Shown: positions 45,002 through 55,826, counted from the stretch's first letter. The stretch is 64,000 bases of DNA from Pelagibius sp. (GCF_028289705.1 NZ_JANQOI010000010.1:1-64000), one strand, 5' to 3'. Made by a program: numbers and translations. The notes: generated by a model not told the origin, from the letters alone.

Positions 45002-45865
45002 CTAGATCGCGGTCAGGGAATTGTAAGCTTCCGGCCGGCGGTCGCGGAAGAACTGCCAAAGATTGCGGACCTCGCGCACCATCTCCATGTCCATGTCGGC
45101 AACCACAAGTTCATCCTGATCCTCGCCCGCTTCAACCAGGAATTCGCCGCGCGGGTTCACCACATAGCTGGAGCCGTAAAACTTGCCGATGTTCCAGGGC
45201 GCTTCGGTGCCGACGCGGTTCACAGCGCCGATGTAGCAGCCGTTGGCGACCGCCGAGGCAGGCTGCTCCAGCTTCCAGAGATACTGGCTGAGGCCGGCGA
45301 CGGTGGCCGAGGGATTGACAATGTACTCCGCCCCGCTGAGCGCCAGGGCGCGCCAGCCCTCCGGGAAATGCCGGTCGTAGCAGATGTAGACCCCCAGCTT
45401 GCAATAAGCGGTCTGGAACATCGGCCAGCCGGAATTGCCGGGCTTGAAGAAGAACTTCTCGTAGAAGCCGGCGACCTGGGGAATGTGGGACTTGCGGTAC
45501 TTGCCGAGATAACTGCCGTCGGCGTCGATCACTGCGGCAGTGTTGTAGTAGACGCCGGTGATGTCCTCCTCGTAGATGGGCACGACGATGACCATGGAGT
45601 GTTTTTTGGCATACTCCTTCATCAGGCTGACCGTCGGGCCGTCGGGCACTTTCTCCGCCGCGCCGTACCACTTCACGTCCTGGCTGGGGCAGAAGTAGGG
45701 CTGGTTGAAGACCTCCTGCAGGCAGAGGATCTGCACGCCCTTGGACCCCGCCTCGTCGATCAGCGGCAGGTGCGCCTCGTTCATCTTGTCGCGGATCGCC
45801 TCCGGGCTGTCGCCGGTATCGGCCTTCAGGGCCATCTGGATGAGGCCAGCACGCACGTTCGCCAT
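45002..45865 (-). CDS. Nitrilase-superfamily beta-ureidopropionase-like amidohydrolase
   Basis: A 287-residue carbon-nitrogen hydrolase. The catalytic triad is visible: E51 in LCLQEVFNQPYF, K125 in GKYRKSHIPQ and C162 in VYICYDRHFPEGWR. The closest functional group by sequence feel is beta-ureidopropionase/N-carbamoylputrescine amidase, which hydrolyses N-carbamoyl-beta-alanine to beta-alanine, CO2 and ammonia. The ATG at 45865 is chosen because the family N-terminus begins there and AGGGGAG lies upstream; a longer frame to 45979 would cross the operator. It is divergent from the dihydropyrimidinase operon, whose product it would process. Confidence 0.85.
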   Translation of the reverse strand: MANVRAGLIQMALKADTGDSPEAIRDKMNEAHLPLIDEAGSKGVQILCLQEVFNQPYFCPSQDVKWYGAAEKVPDGPTVSLMKEYAKKHSMVIVVPIYEEDITGVYYNTAAVIDADGSYLGKYRKSHIPQVAGFYEKFFFKPGNSGWPMFQTAYCKLGVYICYDRHFPEGWRALALSGAEYIVNPSATVAGLSQYLWKLEQPASAVANGCYIGAVNRVGTEAPWNIGKFYGSSYVVNPRGEFLVEAGEDQDELVVADMDMEMVREVRNLWQFFRDRRPEAYNSLTAI

Positions 45866-45933
45866 CGCCTTGGGCTCCCCTGTTGTTTGCTTCCCGACGA
45901 GTCTGGCCGGCACCGCAACCGCAGATCGACGGT

Positions 45934-45949
45934 TTGACCAATTGGTCAG
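45934..45949. promoter_or_regulatory. RutR-type operator (site 1)
   Basis: TTGACCAATTGGTCAG, containing the perfect 14-base palindrome TGACCAATTGGTCA, matches the RutR consensus TTGACCA-nn-TGGTCAA in 15 of 16 positions. It lies 69 bases upstream of the nitrilase start, where a TetR-family regulator could act on the divergent promoters. Confidence 0.8.
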
Positions 45950-45958
45950 GAAGTCTAG

Positions 45959-47671
<1,713 letters not shown>

Positions 47672-47731
47672 CTTCGGATGGGTGGCCGCGCGTCGCGGCG
47701 AACGAATTCAATAGACAGGGGAGCTTGGGGA

Positions 47732-48784
47732 ATGAGGACTCAGAACGTGAGAGGTATTGGGCTGTTGAAGGGGCTCGCTTTCGGCCGCCGCGCCGTCCTG
47801 CGGGCGGGCGCGCTGGCGCTGGTCGCGGCGGCGGCTTTGGGCCTGCCGGCGGGCGAGGCACAGGCCGAAAAGCTGAAGGTGGCCGGGATCTATACGGTCC
47901 CGATCCAACAGAAGTGGGTCGGCACCCTGCACCGCGCCCTCACCGCGGCCAAGGAGCGCGGCGACATCGACTACAGCTTCTCGGAAAAGGTTCCCAACAC
48001 AGATTACGTGCGGGTGTTGCGCGAATATGCCGAAAGCGGCGTCGACCTGGTGGTGGGGGAGGCCTTCGGCATCAGCCGCGAGGCCCGCAAGGTGGCCGAC
48101 GACTATCCCGACATCGCTTTTCTCATGGGCGACCCCGGCGGCCCACACGGCAAGAACTTCTCGGTCTTCGACAACTGGATCCACGAGCCCTGCTACCTCA
48201 TGGGCGTGGTCGCCGGCACCATGACCAAGTCCAACAAGATCGGCATGGTGGGCGGCTATCCCATCGGTGAGGTGAACCGCCTGTTCCACGCCTTCATGGA
48301 AGGCGCCCGTTCGGTCAATCCCGATGTCGAGTTCAAGGTCTCCTTCATCGGGTCCTGGTACGACCCGCCGAAGGCCAAGGAGTTCGCCTTCGCCCAGGTG
48401 GAGTCCGGGGTGGACGTGCTCTATGCCGAGCGTGCCGGCGTGGTCGATGCGGCCCGCGAGAAGGGCATCGTCGCCTTCGGCAACGTCAACGACATGAACA
48501 AGCTGGAGAACGGCACCGACGTGGTGGTGGCCTCCGCGCTCTGGCACATGGAGCCGGCCATCGATTACGCCATCGCCCAGGTGAAGGCCGGCACCTTTAG
48601 GGCCGAGGACTACAAGGAATGGACGATGATGAAGGCCGGCGGCGCTTCCCTCTCGCCCTTCTACGAGTTCGAGGACAAGATCCCGGCTGAAACCAAGGCC
48701 AAGATCGATAGCCTGGCTCAGCAGATCAAGGCCGGGGACTTCGTGGTGCAGACCAACGACGACGAACCCAAGTCGACGTTCTGA
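47732..48784 (+). CDS. BMP-family ABC transporter substrate-binding protein
   Basis: A 350-residue exported binding protein of the basic-membrane-protein (BMP/Med) family, which binds nucleosides. The signal peptide runs to about residue 45 (FGRRAVLRAGALALVAAAALGLPAG, cut near AQAEK); the RR before the hydrophobic stretch could be a Tat signal. A KVAGIYTVPIQQKWVGTLHRAL opening and the FLMGDPGGP and MGVVAGTMTKSNKIGMVGGYP blocks are typical. GGGGAGCTTGGGGA precedes the ATG. Located between dihydropyrimidinase and YufO/P/Q-like genes, it should capture pyrimidine bases or nucleosides. Confidence 0.9.
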   Translation: MRTQNVRGIGLLKGLAFGRRAVLRAGALALVAAAALGLPAGEAQAEKLKVAGIYTVPIQQKWVGTLHRALTAAKERGDIDYSFSEKVPNTDYVRVLREYAESGVDLVVGEAFGISREARKVADDYPDIAFLMGDPGGPHGKNFSVFDNWIHEPCYLMGVVAGTMTKSNKIGMVGGYPIGEVNRLFHAFMEGARSVNPDVEFKVSFIGSWYDPPKAKEFAFAQVESGVDVLYAERAGVVDAAREKGIVAFGNVNDMNKLENGTDVVVASALWHMEPAIDYAIAQVKAGTFRAEDYKEWTMMKAGGASLSPFYEFEDKIPAETKAKIDSLAQQIKAGDFVVQTNDDEPKSTF

Positions 48785-48798
48785 AGCCTTTCCGGGCT

Positions 48799-48840
48799 GG
48801 TGAACAGGCGGGGCGGTCTCGAGGAGCCGCCCCGTTCACC
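48799..48840. other. Intercistronic hairpin after the BMP gene
   Basis: GGTGAA-(4-base bulge)-CGGGGCGG pairs with CCGCCCCG-TTCACC, a 14-base-pair stem without a T-run. It lies between the binding-protein gene and its ATPase gene and may stabilise the upstream mRNA segment. Confidence 0.5.
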
Positions 48841-48880
48841 TTGCACCCGTGGATGACGGTTCCGGTCTTGGGGGAGAGCG

Positions 48881-50455
48881 GTGGTGCCGGCAGCAGCAAA
48901 GAGTCCGTCAGGCGGTGACGCAGTCCTGCGGCTGAACGCGGTCACCAAGCGCTTCGGCGCCCTGGTGGCGAACGACGGCATTTCCCTGGAGCTGCAGGCT
49001 GGCGAAATCCTGGCGCTGCTGGGCGAGAACGGCGCCGGTAAGACCACCCTGATGAACATCCTCTTCGGCCACTACGTCGCCGACGAAGGAGAGATCGCGG
49101 TCTTCGGTGCTCCGCTGGCCGGCGGCTCGCCGCGGGAAGCGATCGCCGCCGGCATCGGCATGGTGCATCAGCACTTCACCCTCGGTGAGAACCTCACGGT
49201 GCTCGACAACATCGTCCTCGGCACCGAACCGCTCTGGGGTGCGAAGCAGAACAGCCGCGCCGCGCGGGAGCGGATCGGCGACCTGAGTGCTCGCTTCGGC
49301 CTAAAGGTCGACCCGCAGCGCCTGGTGCGCGACCTTTCCGTCGGCGAACGCCAGCGCGTCGAGATCCTGAAAGCGCTCTACCGCGGCGCCCGCGTCCTGA
49401 TTCTGGACGAGCCGACGGCGGTACTGACGCCGCAGGAGGTCGAAACCTTCTTCGCTACCCTGAAGGCCATGGTGGCCGAGGGACTCTCCATCATCTTCAT
49501 CTCCCACAAGCTGAATGAGGTCATGGCCGTCGCCGACCGGGTCGCGGTGCTGCGGCAGGGCCGGCTGGTGGCCGACTTCCCCATCGCCGACGCCTCCCGC
49601 GAGCAGCTTGCCGAGGCCATGGTCGGGCGTGCCGTGGAGTTGCCGCAGCGCGCGCCCCTGGCGCCGGGGGACCCGGTCCTGACGATGACCGGCGTCAGCC
49701 TGCGCAACGGTGAGGGTCAGCCGCTTCTGCAACAGCTCGATCTGGCGCTGCGCGCCAATGAAATCCTCGGCATCGCCGGCGTTTCCGGCAACGGACAGGC
49801 GGCCCTGGCCGACCTGGTCAGCGGGCTTGCCGTGCCGGAGGAAGGCAATCTCGAGGTCCTGGGGGAAGCCGTCATTGCGGCGGCGCCCTCGGCCATGGTG
49901 GCCCGCGGTGTGGGCCGCATTCCCGAAGACCGCCATGCCAGCGGGGTCGTCGGCGATTTCTCGGTAGAGGAGAACCTGATCCTCGAGGCCTACGGGGACC
50001 GGCGGTTCTCCAATCTCGGCGCCTTGAAGGGCCAGGCGGTGCGCCGCAATGCCGAGGGCATGATCGAGTCCTTCGACATCCGCGGGGCGGCGCCCGGCAC
50101 GACGACCCGCAGCCTCTCCGGCGGCAATATGCAGAAGGTGATCCTGGCCCGGGTCTTGAGCGAGAAACCGCGGGTCATCCTGGCCAACCAGCCGACCCGG
50201 GGGCTGGACGTGGGTGCCGCGGCCGCGGTGCAGCGGCTGCTGTTCGAGGCGCGGGCCGCCGGCGCCGGCATCCTGCTGATCTCCGAGGATCTGGAAGAGC
50301 TGTTGCAGATGTCGGACCGGGTGGCGGTGCTCTACCACGGGCGGCTGAGCGCGCCCATGGCGGTGGAGGACGCGGACATGCGGACCCTCGGCCTGATGAT
50401 GGCTGGCCACAGCGCGGCGGGCGGCGAAAGCGCCGGAGCGGCCCATGCGGTTTGA
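48881..50455 (+). CDS. Nucleoside-type ABC transporter ATPase with two ATPase domains (YufO-like)
   Basis: A 524-residue fused ATPase. Domain 1 has Walker A GENGAGKTT, a signature LSVGERQR and Walker B VLILDEPTAVL. Domain 2 lacks a canonical Walker A (it has GVSGNGQAA) but keeps LSGGNMQK and VILANQPTRGLDVG, as in the simple sugar/nucleoside ATPases of the YufO/RbsA group. A GTG start is used, preceded by GGGGGAGAG. Its end overlaps the next permease gene by 11 bases. Confidence 0.92.
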   Translation: MVPAAAKSPSGGDAVLRLNAVTKRFGALVANDGISLELQAGEILALLGENGAGKTTLMNILFGHYVADEGEIAVFGAPLAGGSPREAIAAGIGMVHQHFTLGENLTVLDNIVLGTEPLWGAKQNSRAARERIGDLSARFGLKVDPQRLVRDLSVGERQRVEILKALYRGARVLILDEPTAVLTPQEVETFFATLKAMVAEGLSIIFISHKLNEVMAVADRVAVLRQGRLVADFPIADASREQLAEAMVGRAVELPQRAPLAPGDPVLTMTGVSLRNGEGQPLLQQLDLALRANEILGIAGVSGNGQAALADLVSGLAVPEEGNLEVLGEAVIAAAPSAMVARGVGRIPEDRHASGVVGDFSVEENLILEAYGDRRFSNLGALKGQAVRRNAEGMIESFDIRGAAPGTTTRSLSGGNMQKVILARVLSEKPRVILANQPTRGLDVGAAAAVQRLLFEARAAGAGILLISEDLEELLQMSDRVAVLYHGRLSAPMAVEDADMRTLGLMMAGHSAAGGESAGAAHAV

Positions 50456-51494
50456 ACCGCGCACCCAGGTTCCGCTGTGGCTGAACGTCGCCGCGCCGCT
50501 GGCGGCCCTGGCGCTCTCCTTCCTGTTCTGCGCCCTCTTGATCCTCTGGGCCGGCGCGCCGGTCTTCGCCGCCTACGGCGCGCTGCTGAAGGGCGCCTTC
50601 GGCTCGGTCTTCGCCCTCAGCGAGACCCTCACCCGCGCGGCCCCGCTGATCTTCACCGGGCTGGCCGCCGCCGTCGCCTTCCGCGCCAAGCTGTGGAACA
50701 TCGGCGGAGAGGGCCAGCTCTATGCCGGGGCGCTGGCGGTCACCTACTTCGGCACCGGTCTGATCACCCTGCCGCCGGTGCTCATGATCCCGCTTCTGTT
50801 CTTCGTCGGTGCGGTCGCAGGCGGTCTGCTCCTGCTGCTGCCGGTCTTCCTGAAGCTCCACCTGAAGGTCGACGAGGTGGTGACCACCCTGCTGCTGAAC
50901 TTCGTGGTGCTGCTGTTCGCCAACTACCTGCTCTTCGGCCCCTGGAAGGACCCGCTGGCCATGGGCTGGCCACAGGCGGCGCCGATCATCGACGAGGGGG
51001 TGCTGGCACCGCTCATTCCTCGCACCCGCCTCCACGCCGGCCTGATCTGGGCCCTGGTCTTCGCCGTCGCCGCCTGGGCCTTCATCCGCTATTCGAAATG
51101 GGGCTTCGAGATCCGCGCCGTCGGCAACAATCCGGAGGCGGCCCGCTTCGCCGGCATTCCCCTGGGCGCCACGGTGCTGCGCACGGCCCTCCTCTCCGGC
51201 GGCCTCGCCGGCATGGCCGGGGTCTGCGAGCTGGCCGGCCTGAAAGGTTACCTCACCCTCGATATCTCGCCGGGCTTCGGCTACACCGGCATCGCCGTTG
51301 CCATGCTGGCCGGACTCCACCCCCTGGGGGTGATCGCCTCGGCCATCTTCGTCGCCGCCATTTACAACGGCGCCGATGCCATGAGCCGCGCCATGTCCAT
51401 CTCCAACTACCTGGCCGACGTGCTGACGGCCACGGCGCTGCTGCTGGTGCTGGCCTCCGTCCTCTTCGTCCGCTACCGGCCGCGCTGGGGCTAG
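50445..51494 (+). CDS. Nucleoside-type ABC transporter permease 1 (YufP-like)
   Basis: A 349-residue inner-membrane permease of the BPD_transp_2 family with about ten membrane segments. Typical blocks are TRAAPLIFTGLAAAVAFRAKLWNIGGEGQLYAG and EVVTTLLLNFV. The GFEIRAVGNNPEAARFAGIP loop is the cytoplasmic segment that contacts the ATPase. It forms a heterodimer with the next permease. Confidence 0.92.
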   Translation: MRFEPRTQVPLWLNVAAPLAALALSFLFCALLILWAGAPVFAAYGALLKGAFGSVFALSETLTRAAPLIFTGLAAAVAFRAKLWNIGGEGQLYAGALAVTYFGTGLITLPPVLMIPLLFFVGAVAGGLLLLLPVFLKLHLKVDEVVTTLLLNFVVLLFANYLLFGPWKDPLAMGWPQAAPIIDEGVLAPLIPRTRLHAGLIWALVFAVAAWAFIRYSKWGFEIRAVGNNPEAARFAGIPLGATVLRTALLSGGLAGMAGVCELAGLKGYLTLDISPGFGYTGIAVAMLAGLHPLGVIASAIFVAAIYNGADAMSRAMSISNYLADVLTATALLLVLASVLFVRYRPRWG

Positions 51495-51497
51495 CGA

Positions 51498-52439
51498 ATG
51501 GACATCCTGGAGATCTTCGTCTCGCTGGGCTTCTGGGCCGCGCTGGTGCGCATGGCCACGCCGCTGATCTTCGGCACCCTGGGGGAGCTGATCTGCGAGC
51601 GCGCCGGCGTGCTCAATCTCGGCATCGAGGGCATCATGACCCTGGGGGCCATGACCGCCTGGATGTGGGTCTACCAGGGCGGAGACCTCTGGTCGGCGGT
51701 GCTGGTGGCCGCGGTCTTCGGGGCCCTCTTCGGCTGGCTGCACGCCGGCTTCAGCGTCTATCTCGGCCTCTCCCAGCATGTCACCGGCATCGGCATCACG
51801 CTGCTGGCCTCGGCCCTCAGCTACTTCGCCTTTCGCATGATGCTGCCGGACGTGACCACCCCGCCGAAGATCGAACCCTTCGCGCCCTATCCCGTCCCGG
51901 GCCTGTCGGAGCTGCCGTTCCTGGGGGAGGTGCTGTTCACCCAGAGCCCCCTCACCTACCTCGCTTTCCTGCTGGTCCCCGCCGTCGCCTACGGCCTCTA
52001 CCGCACGCCCCTCGGCCTGGCGGTGCGCATGGTGGGGGAGAACCCCATGGCGGTGGAGGCCCAGGGCATCGACGTCCACCGCCTGCGCACCGCCGCCGTC
52101 ATGCTGGGCAGCGCCCTGATGGCCATCGGCGGCGCCTTTTTCACCATCTCCGTCTTCGATGCCTTCTACATCGGCATGATCAACGGCCGCGGCTGGATCT
52201 GCATCGCCCTGGTGATCTTCGCCTCCTGGCGGCCCGGCAAGGCCCTCCTCGGCGCGCTGCTCTTCGCCGCCTTCGAGGCCCTGCAGATCCGCGTGCAGCA
52301 GGCCTCCTCCGCCTTTATCCCCTATCAGTTCTATCTGATGATGCCCTATGTTCTCTCCATCCTGGCGATGATCGTCATGTCGCGGCGGGCGGCCTACCCC
52401 AAGGCGCTGCTGGTCCCCTTCCGCAAAGGCGAGCGCTAG
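51498..52439 (+). CDS. Nucleoside-type ABC transporter permease 2 (YufQ-like)
   Basis: A 313-residue inner-membrane permease with about eight to nine membrane segments. The ATPLIFGTLGELICERAGVLNLGIEGIMTLGAM opening and the MVGENPMAVEAQGIDV coupling loop are characteristic of the second BMP-system permease. It starts 3 bases after the previous stop codon. Confidence 0.92.
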   Translation: MDILEIFVSLGFWAALVRMATPLIFGTLGELICERAGVLNLGIEGIMTLGAMTAWMWVYQGGDLWSAVLVAAVFGALFGWLHAGFSVYLGLSQHVTGIGITLLASALSYFAFRMMLPDVTTPPKIEPFAPYPVPGLSELPFLGEVLFTQSPLTYLAFLLVPAVAYGLYRTPLGLAVRMVGENPMAVEAQGIDVHRLRTAAVMLGSALMAIGGAFFTISVFDAFYIGMINGRGWICIALVIFASWRPGKALLGALLFAAFEALQIRVQQASSAFIPYQFYLMMPYVLSILAMIVMSRRAAYPKALLVPFRKGER

Positions 52440-52457
52440 AGACCACAGAGAGGCAGC

Positions 52458-53729
52458 ATGCTCGATCTGATCGTCCGCAATGCGACCCTGCCCACTGGTG
52501 AGACCGGCCGCGACATCGCTGTCCAGGACGGCGTCATCGCCGAGGTGGCGCCGGGGATCGAGGCCGAGGCCGGCCAGGAGATCGACGCCGCGGGCCATCT
52601 GGTGAGCCCGCCCTTCGTCGACAGCCACTTCCACATGGACGCGACCTTGAGCCTCGGCCTGCCGCGGCTCAACGAGAGCGGCACCCTCCTGGAGGGCATC
52701 GCGCTCTGGGGCGAGCTGAAGCCGGAGCTGACGGTGGAGGCCCTGAAGGAGCGCGCCTTGGCGCTTTGCCGCTGGTCGGTCGCCAAAGGGACCCTCGCCA
52801 TCCGCAGCCATGTCGACATCTGCGACGACCGCCTGCTGGCCGTGGAGGCGCTGCTGGAGGTGCGGGAGACGGTGAAGGACGTGATCGACCTGCAACTCGT
52901 TGCCTTTCCCCAGGACGGCTATCTGCGTTACCCCCGCGCCAAAGAGAACCTGACCCGCGCCCTCGACAAGGGCGTCGACATCGTCGGCGGCATCCCCCAC
53001 TTCGAGCGCACCATGGCCGAGGGCGCCGAGTCCGTGCGCCTGCTCTGCGAGGTGGCAGCCGAGCGCGGGCTGATGGTGGACATGCACTGCGACGAGACCG
53101 ACGACCCCAACTCCCGCCACATCGAAAGCCTCTCCCACGAGACCCAGCGGCTTGGCTTACAGGGGCGGGTCGCCGGCTCCCACCTCACCTCCATGCACTC
53201 CATGGACAACTACTACGTCTCCAAGCTGATGCCGCTGATGACCGAGGCAGGGGTGAACGCGGTGGCCAATCCCCTCATCAACATCACCATCCAGGGCCGC
53301 CACGATAGCTACCCCAAGCGCCGCGGCATGACCCGGGTGAAGGAACTGCTGGCCCAGGGCATCAACGTTTCCTTCGGCCACGACTGCGTCATGGACCCCT
53401 GGTACCCGCTCGGTAGCCACGACATGATCGAGGTGGCCCACATGGGCCTTCACGTCGGCCTGATGACCGGGGTTGAGGAGCAGAAGCATTGCTTTGCCGC
53501 CGTCACCGCCAACGGCGCCCGGACCCTGGGGCTGGAGGGCTACGGCCTGACCCCCGGCTGCCACGCCGACATGGTGATCCTCCAGGCCGGCGACGTGCTG
53601 GAGGCCCTGCGCCTGCGCCCCGTCCGCCTTGCCGTCATCCGCCGCGGCCGCGTCGTCGCCGAAACCCCGCCGGGACAGGCCCAGCTCAAGGTCCTGGGCA
53701 ACGCAGCCATCGATTTCATGAAGCGGTAA
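52458..53729 (+). CDS. codA: Cytosine deaminase-like amidohydrolase
   Basis: A 423-residue amidohydrolase of the CodA/isoguanine deaminase group. Metal ligands are in FVDSHFHMDATLS (HxH), DMHCDETDD, and the late GHDCVMDPWYPLGS, in which the Asp and following loop match CodA. The reaction would be cytosine to uracil plus ammonia, feeding the reductive pathway. AGAGAGG lies upstream of the ATG. Related members act on N-carbamoyl or creatinine-like substrates, so codA is an assignment by context as well as by motif. Confidence 0.8.
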   Translation: MLDLIVRNATLPTGETGRDIAVQDGVIAEVAPGIEAEAGQEIDAAGHLVSPPFVDSHFHMDATLSLGLPRLNESGTLLEGIALWGELKPELTVEALKERALALCRWSVAKGTLAIRSHVDICDDRLLAVEALLEVRETVKDVIDLQLVAFPQDGYLRYPRAKENLTRALDKGVDIVGGIPHFERTMAEGAESVRLLCEVAAERGLMVDMHCDETDDPNSRHIESLSHETQRLGLQGRVAGSHLTSMHSMDNYYVSKLMPLMTEAGVNAVANPLINITIQGRHDSYPKRRGMTRVKELLAQGINVSFGHDCVMDPWYPLGSHDMIEVAHMGLHVGLMTGVEEQKHCFAAVTANGARTLGLEGYGLTPGCHADMVILQAGDVLEALRLRPVRLAVIRRGRVVAETPPGQAQLKVLGNAAIDFMKR

Positions 53730-53737
53730 GAGCTGTC

Positions 53738-54412
53738 ATGCTTCGTGGCGCTTTGCTTGCAATCCTGATTGTGAGCCTGCCATTCCCAAGCCCGGCGGGG
53801 GACATGTTCGGACCATCCAAAGAGATGCGCTTCTGGAAGTGGTTCCAAAAGAACGAGGAACGCCTGTTCTCTTTTGAGCAGGCTCAAGAAGCAATATTCG
53901 ATGAACTGAGCCGCCAAATGACGGCGGTGGACCCGAACCTGACCTTCGAGTTCAGCCCCGTGCTCGAGGATGGCCGGCGCGAGTTCGTCATCAGTGCCGG
54001 TGGCATCAAGGACTCCTTCCCCGCGGTCGAGGCTCTCGCAGCCGAAGCCCCGTCGTTGCCGCGCTGGATCTGGGTGAAGTTCCGCCCCCGGCGCGCCTTT
54101 GCTATGGCCCTGCGATTGGATGACCGGGAGATCAGTACCGAACAGATCCGCTATGCCATGTTCAAGGATGGCGATCTGGTAGGCCTGTTGTTGTTCATCG
54201 AAGGATACAACGATGCCGAAAAGACCGCCTTCCAACAGATCGCCTATCTGTTTCTCGATCACTTTCTCGGGGAGTTCGATGTCGAGACGCGGGTAGGCTT
54301 CATTGAAGTTGGGTCCAACGACAACGAATACTTCTCAGAGAGCCGGCCACTGACAGACTTTCCGGAGCGATTCGACGCCTACTTCTCAGAACAACGTAAG
54401 AGCTACCATTAG
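53738..54412 (+). CDS. Exported protein of unknown function inside the pyrimidine operon
   Basis: A 224-residue protein that I do not recognise. A signal peptide (LLAILIVSLPFPSPAG) is followed by an acidic/aromatic mature domain with FWKWFQKNEERLFSFE, LTFEFSPVLEDGRREFVISAGG and a C-terminal half rich in Phe. No known catalytic motif. It starts 9 bases after the codA-like gene and ends 3 bases before the aminotransferase gene, so it belongs to the operon by position, but its DNA appears less G+C-rich than its neighbours', which may indicate an inserted gene. Confidence 0.6.
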   Translation: MLRGALLAILIVSLPFPSPAGDMFGPSKEMRFWKWFQKNEERLFSFEQAQEAIFDELSRQMTAVDPNLTFEFSPVLEDGRREFVISAGGIKDSFPAVEALAAEAPSLPRWIWVKFRPRRAFAMALRLDDREISTEQIRYAMFKDGDLVGLLLFIEGYNDAEKTAFQQIAYLFLDHFLGEFDVETRVGFIEVGSNDNEYFSESRPLTDFPERFDAYFSEQRKSYH

Positions 54413-54414
54413 CC

Positions 54415-55650
54415 ATGCCTACCCTCGACCTCTCCTTCGTCCGTTCCCAGTTTCCCGCTTTCTCCGAGCCTTCCTTGAAGGACTGGGCCTTTTTCGAGAA
54501 TGCCGGCGGGTCCTATGCCTGCGCGCCGGTCATCGACCGGCTGACCCGATTCTACCGGGAGACTAAGGTGCAGCCCTATGGCCCCTTCCCGGCTTCGGAG
54601 CGCGGCGGTGCGGAGATGGACGAGACGCGGACCCGCCTGGCCCGCTATCTGAACGTTGCCGAGGACGAGCTGCACTTCGGTCCTTCCACCACCATGAACA
54701 CCTACGTCCTGGCTCAGGCCTTTCGTCCCGGTCTCAAAGCCGGCGACGAGATCGTCGTCACCAACCAGGACCACGAGGCCAACTCCGGCGCCTGGCGGCG
54801 CCTCGCCGAATTCGGCGTGGAGGTGCGGGAATGGCAGGTGGACCCGGAGAGCGGTCAGCTCGACCCCGCCGACCTGGATGCGCTTCTCAGCGAGAAGACC
54901 CGCATCGTCGCCTTTCCTCACTGCTCGAATATCGTCGGCCATATAAACCCGGTGGCGGAGATCGCCGCGAAGGCCCATGCCGCCGGCGCCGTGGTCGCCG
55001 TGGACGGCGTTTCCTATGCGCCCCATGGATTTCCCGACGTGGCGGCGCTGGGCGCCGACATTTATCTTTTCTCGCTCTACAAGACCTACGGGCCGCACCA
55101 GGGCTTGATGACCGTGAAGCGCGACCTGGCCGAGCGCCTGGAGAACCAGGCGCATTTCTTCAACGCCGATCGGATCAAGAAGAAGCTGACGCCGGCTGGC
55201 CCGGACCACGCCCAGATCGCCGCTTCCGCCGGGATCGCCGACTACTTCGACGCCCTCCATGACCACCACTTCAGTGGCGATGGCACGGTCGAGCCGGCGG
55301 AGCGCGGCCGCCGCGTGCATGCCCTGATGGAGGACCAGGAAAAGGCCCTTCTGGCCCCGTTGCTGGATCATCTGCGCCAGCGCAACGACATCCGCATCCT
55401 GGGACCCAGCGACCCGGCGGTCCGGGCACCCACGGTGGCGATCCATCCCAAGAACAAGCCGGCGGACGCGGTGGTGGCGCGCCTGCGCGAACAACAGATC
55501 GCCGCCTGCGTCAGCAACTTCTACGCCTACCGTCTGGTGGAGGCCATGGGCGTCGCGCCGAACCCCGGCGTGCTGCGCCTCTCCTTCGTTCACTACACCA
55601 GCCCGGAAGACATCGAGCGGCTGATCGTGGCGCTGGATCGGGCGCTTTAA
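54415..55650 (+). CDS. Class V PLP-dependent aminotransferase (cysteine desulfurase-like)
   Basis: A 411-residue PLP enzyme. The Schiff-base Lys is in FSLYKTYGPHQG; VAVDGVSYAPHGFPDVAALG supplies the Asp that contacts the pyridine nitrogen, and FPHCSNIVGHINPV is the upstream strand. It resembles the NifS/CsdA-like family, but no clear cysteine-desulfurase catalytic Cys loop is seen, so an aminotransferase or lyase role is possible. As the last gene of a pyrimidine operon it could use the beta-amino acid product, although beta-alanine aminotransferases are usually class III. Confidence 0.75.
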   Translation: MPTLDLSFVRSQFPAFSEPSLKDWAFFENAGGSYACAPVIDRLTRFYRETKVQPYGPFPASERGGAEMDETRTRLARYLNVAEDELHFGPSTTMNTYVLAQAFRPGLKAGDEIVVTNQDHEANSGAWRRLAEFGVEVREWQVDPESGQLDPADLDALLSEKTRIVAFPHCSNIVGHINPVAEIAAKAHAAGAVVAVDGVSYAPHGFPDVAALGADIYLFSLYKTYGPHQGLMTVKRDLAERLENQAHFFNADRIKKKLTPAGPDHAQIAASAGIADYFDALHDHHFSGDGTVEPAERGRRVHALMEDQEKALLAPLLDHLRQRNDIRILGPSDPAVRAPTVAIHPKNKPADAVVARLREQQIAACVSNFYAYRLVEAMGVAPNPGVLRLSFVHYTSPEDIERLIVALDRAL

Positions 55651-55657
55651 GCGCGCG

Positions 55658-55755
55658 TCCATGCTTCGAGACGGCCGCTCCGCGACGTCCTCAGCATGAG
55701 GACAGAGGCTATGACCTCATCCTGAGGAGGGCCGCAGGCCCGTCTCGAAGGATGA
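55658..55755. repeat. Intergenic palindromic repeat (REP-like)
   Basis: Two imperfect inverted arms of about 42 bases (55658-55701 and 55715-55755) share TTCGAGACGG and TCAGSATGAGG, separated by 13 bases. Such 'cctcat-cctgagg...cgtctcgaagg' sequences recur in intergenic regions of many alphaproteobacterial genomes. It lies between two convergent operons. Only this copy was seen in the window. Confidence 0.7.
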
Positions 55756-55764
55756 ATGGCGGCC

Positions 55765-55794
55765 ACAAAAAAGAGGGAGCGCCGAAGCGCTCCC
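55765..55794 (-). terminator. Strong intrinsic terminator of the preT operon
   Basis: On the minus strand GGGAGCGC-TTCG-GCGCTCCC forms an 8-base-pair stem closed by a C(UUCG)G tetraloop and is followed by TCTTTTTTG. It lies about 30 bases after the stop codon of the last gene of the preT-to-binding-protein operon. Confidence 0.9.
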
Positions 55795-55826
55795 CCCAAC
55801 CTGCCCCAGAACTTTGGGATCAACGA

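Noticed and set aside
50175..53138. 987-codon open frame on the minus strand opposite the nucleoside permease genes
   Set aside because: Low-complexity Gly/Gln/His/Asp composition; the plus-strand permeases and deaminase explain the region.
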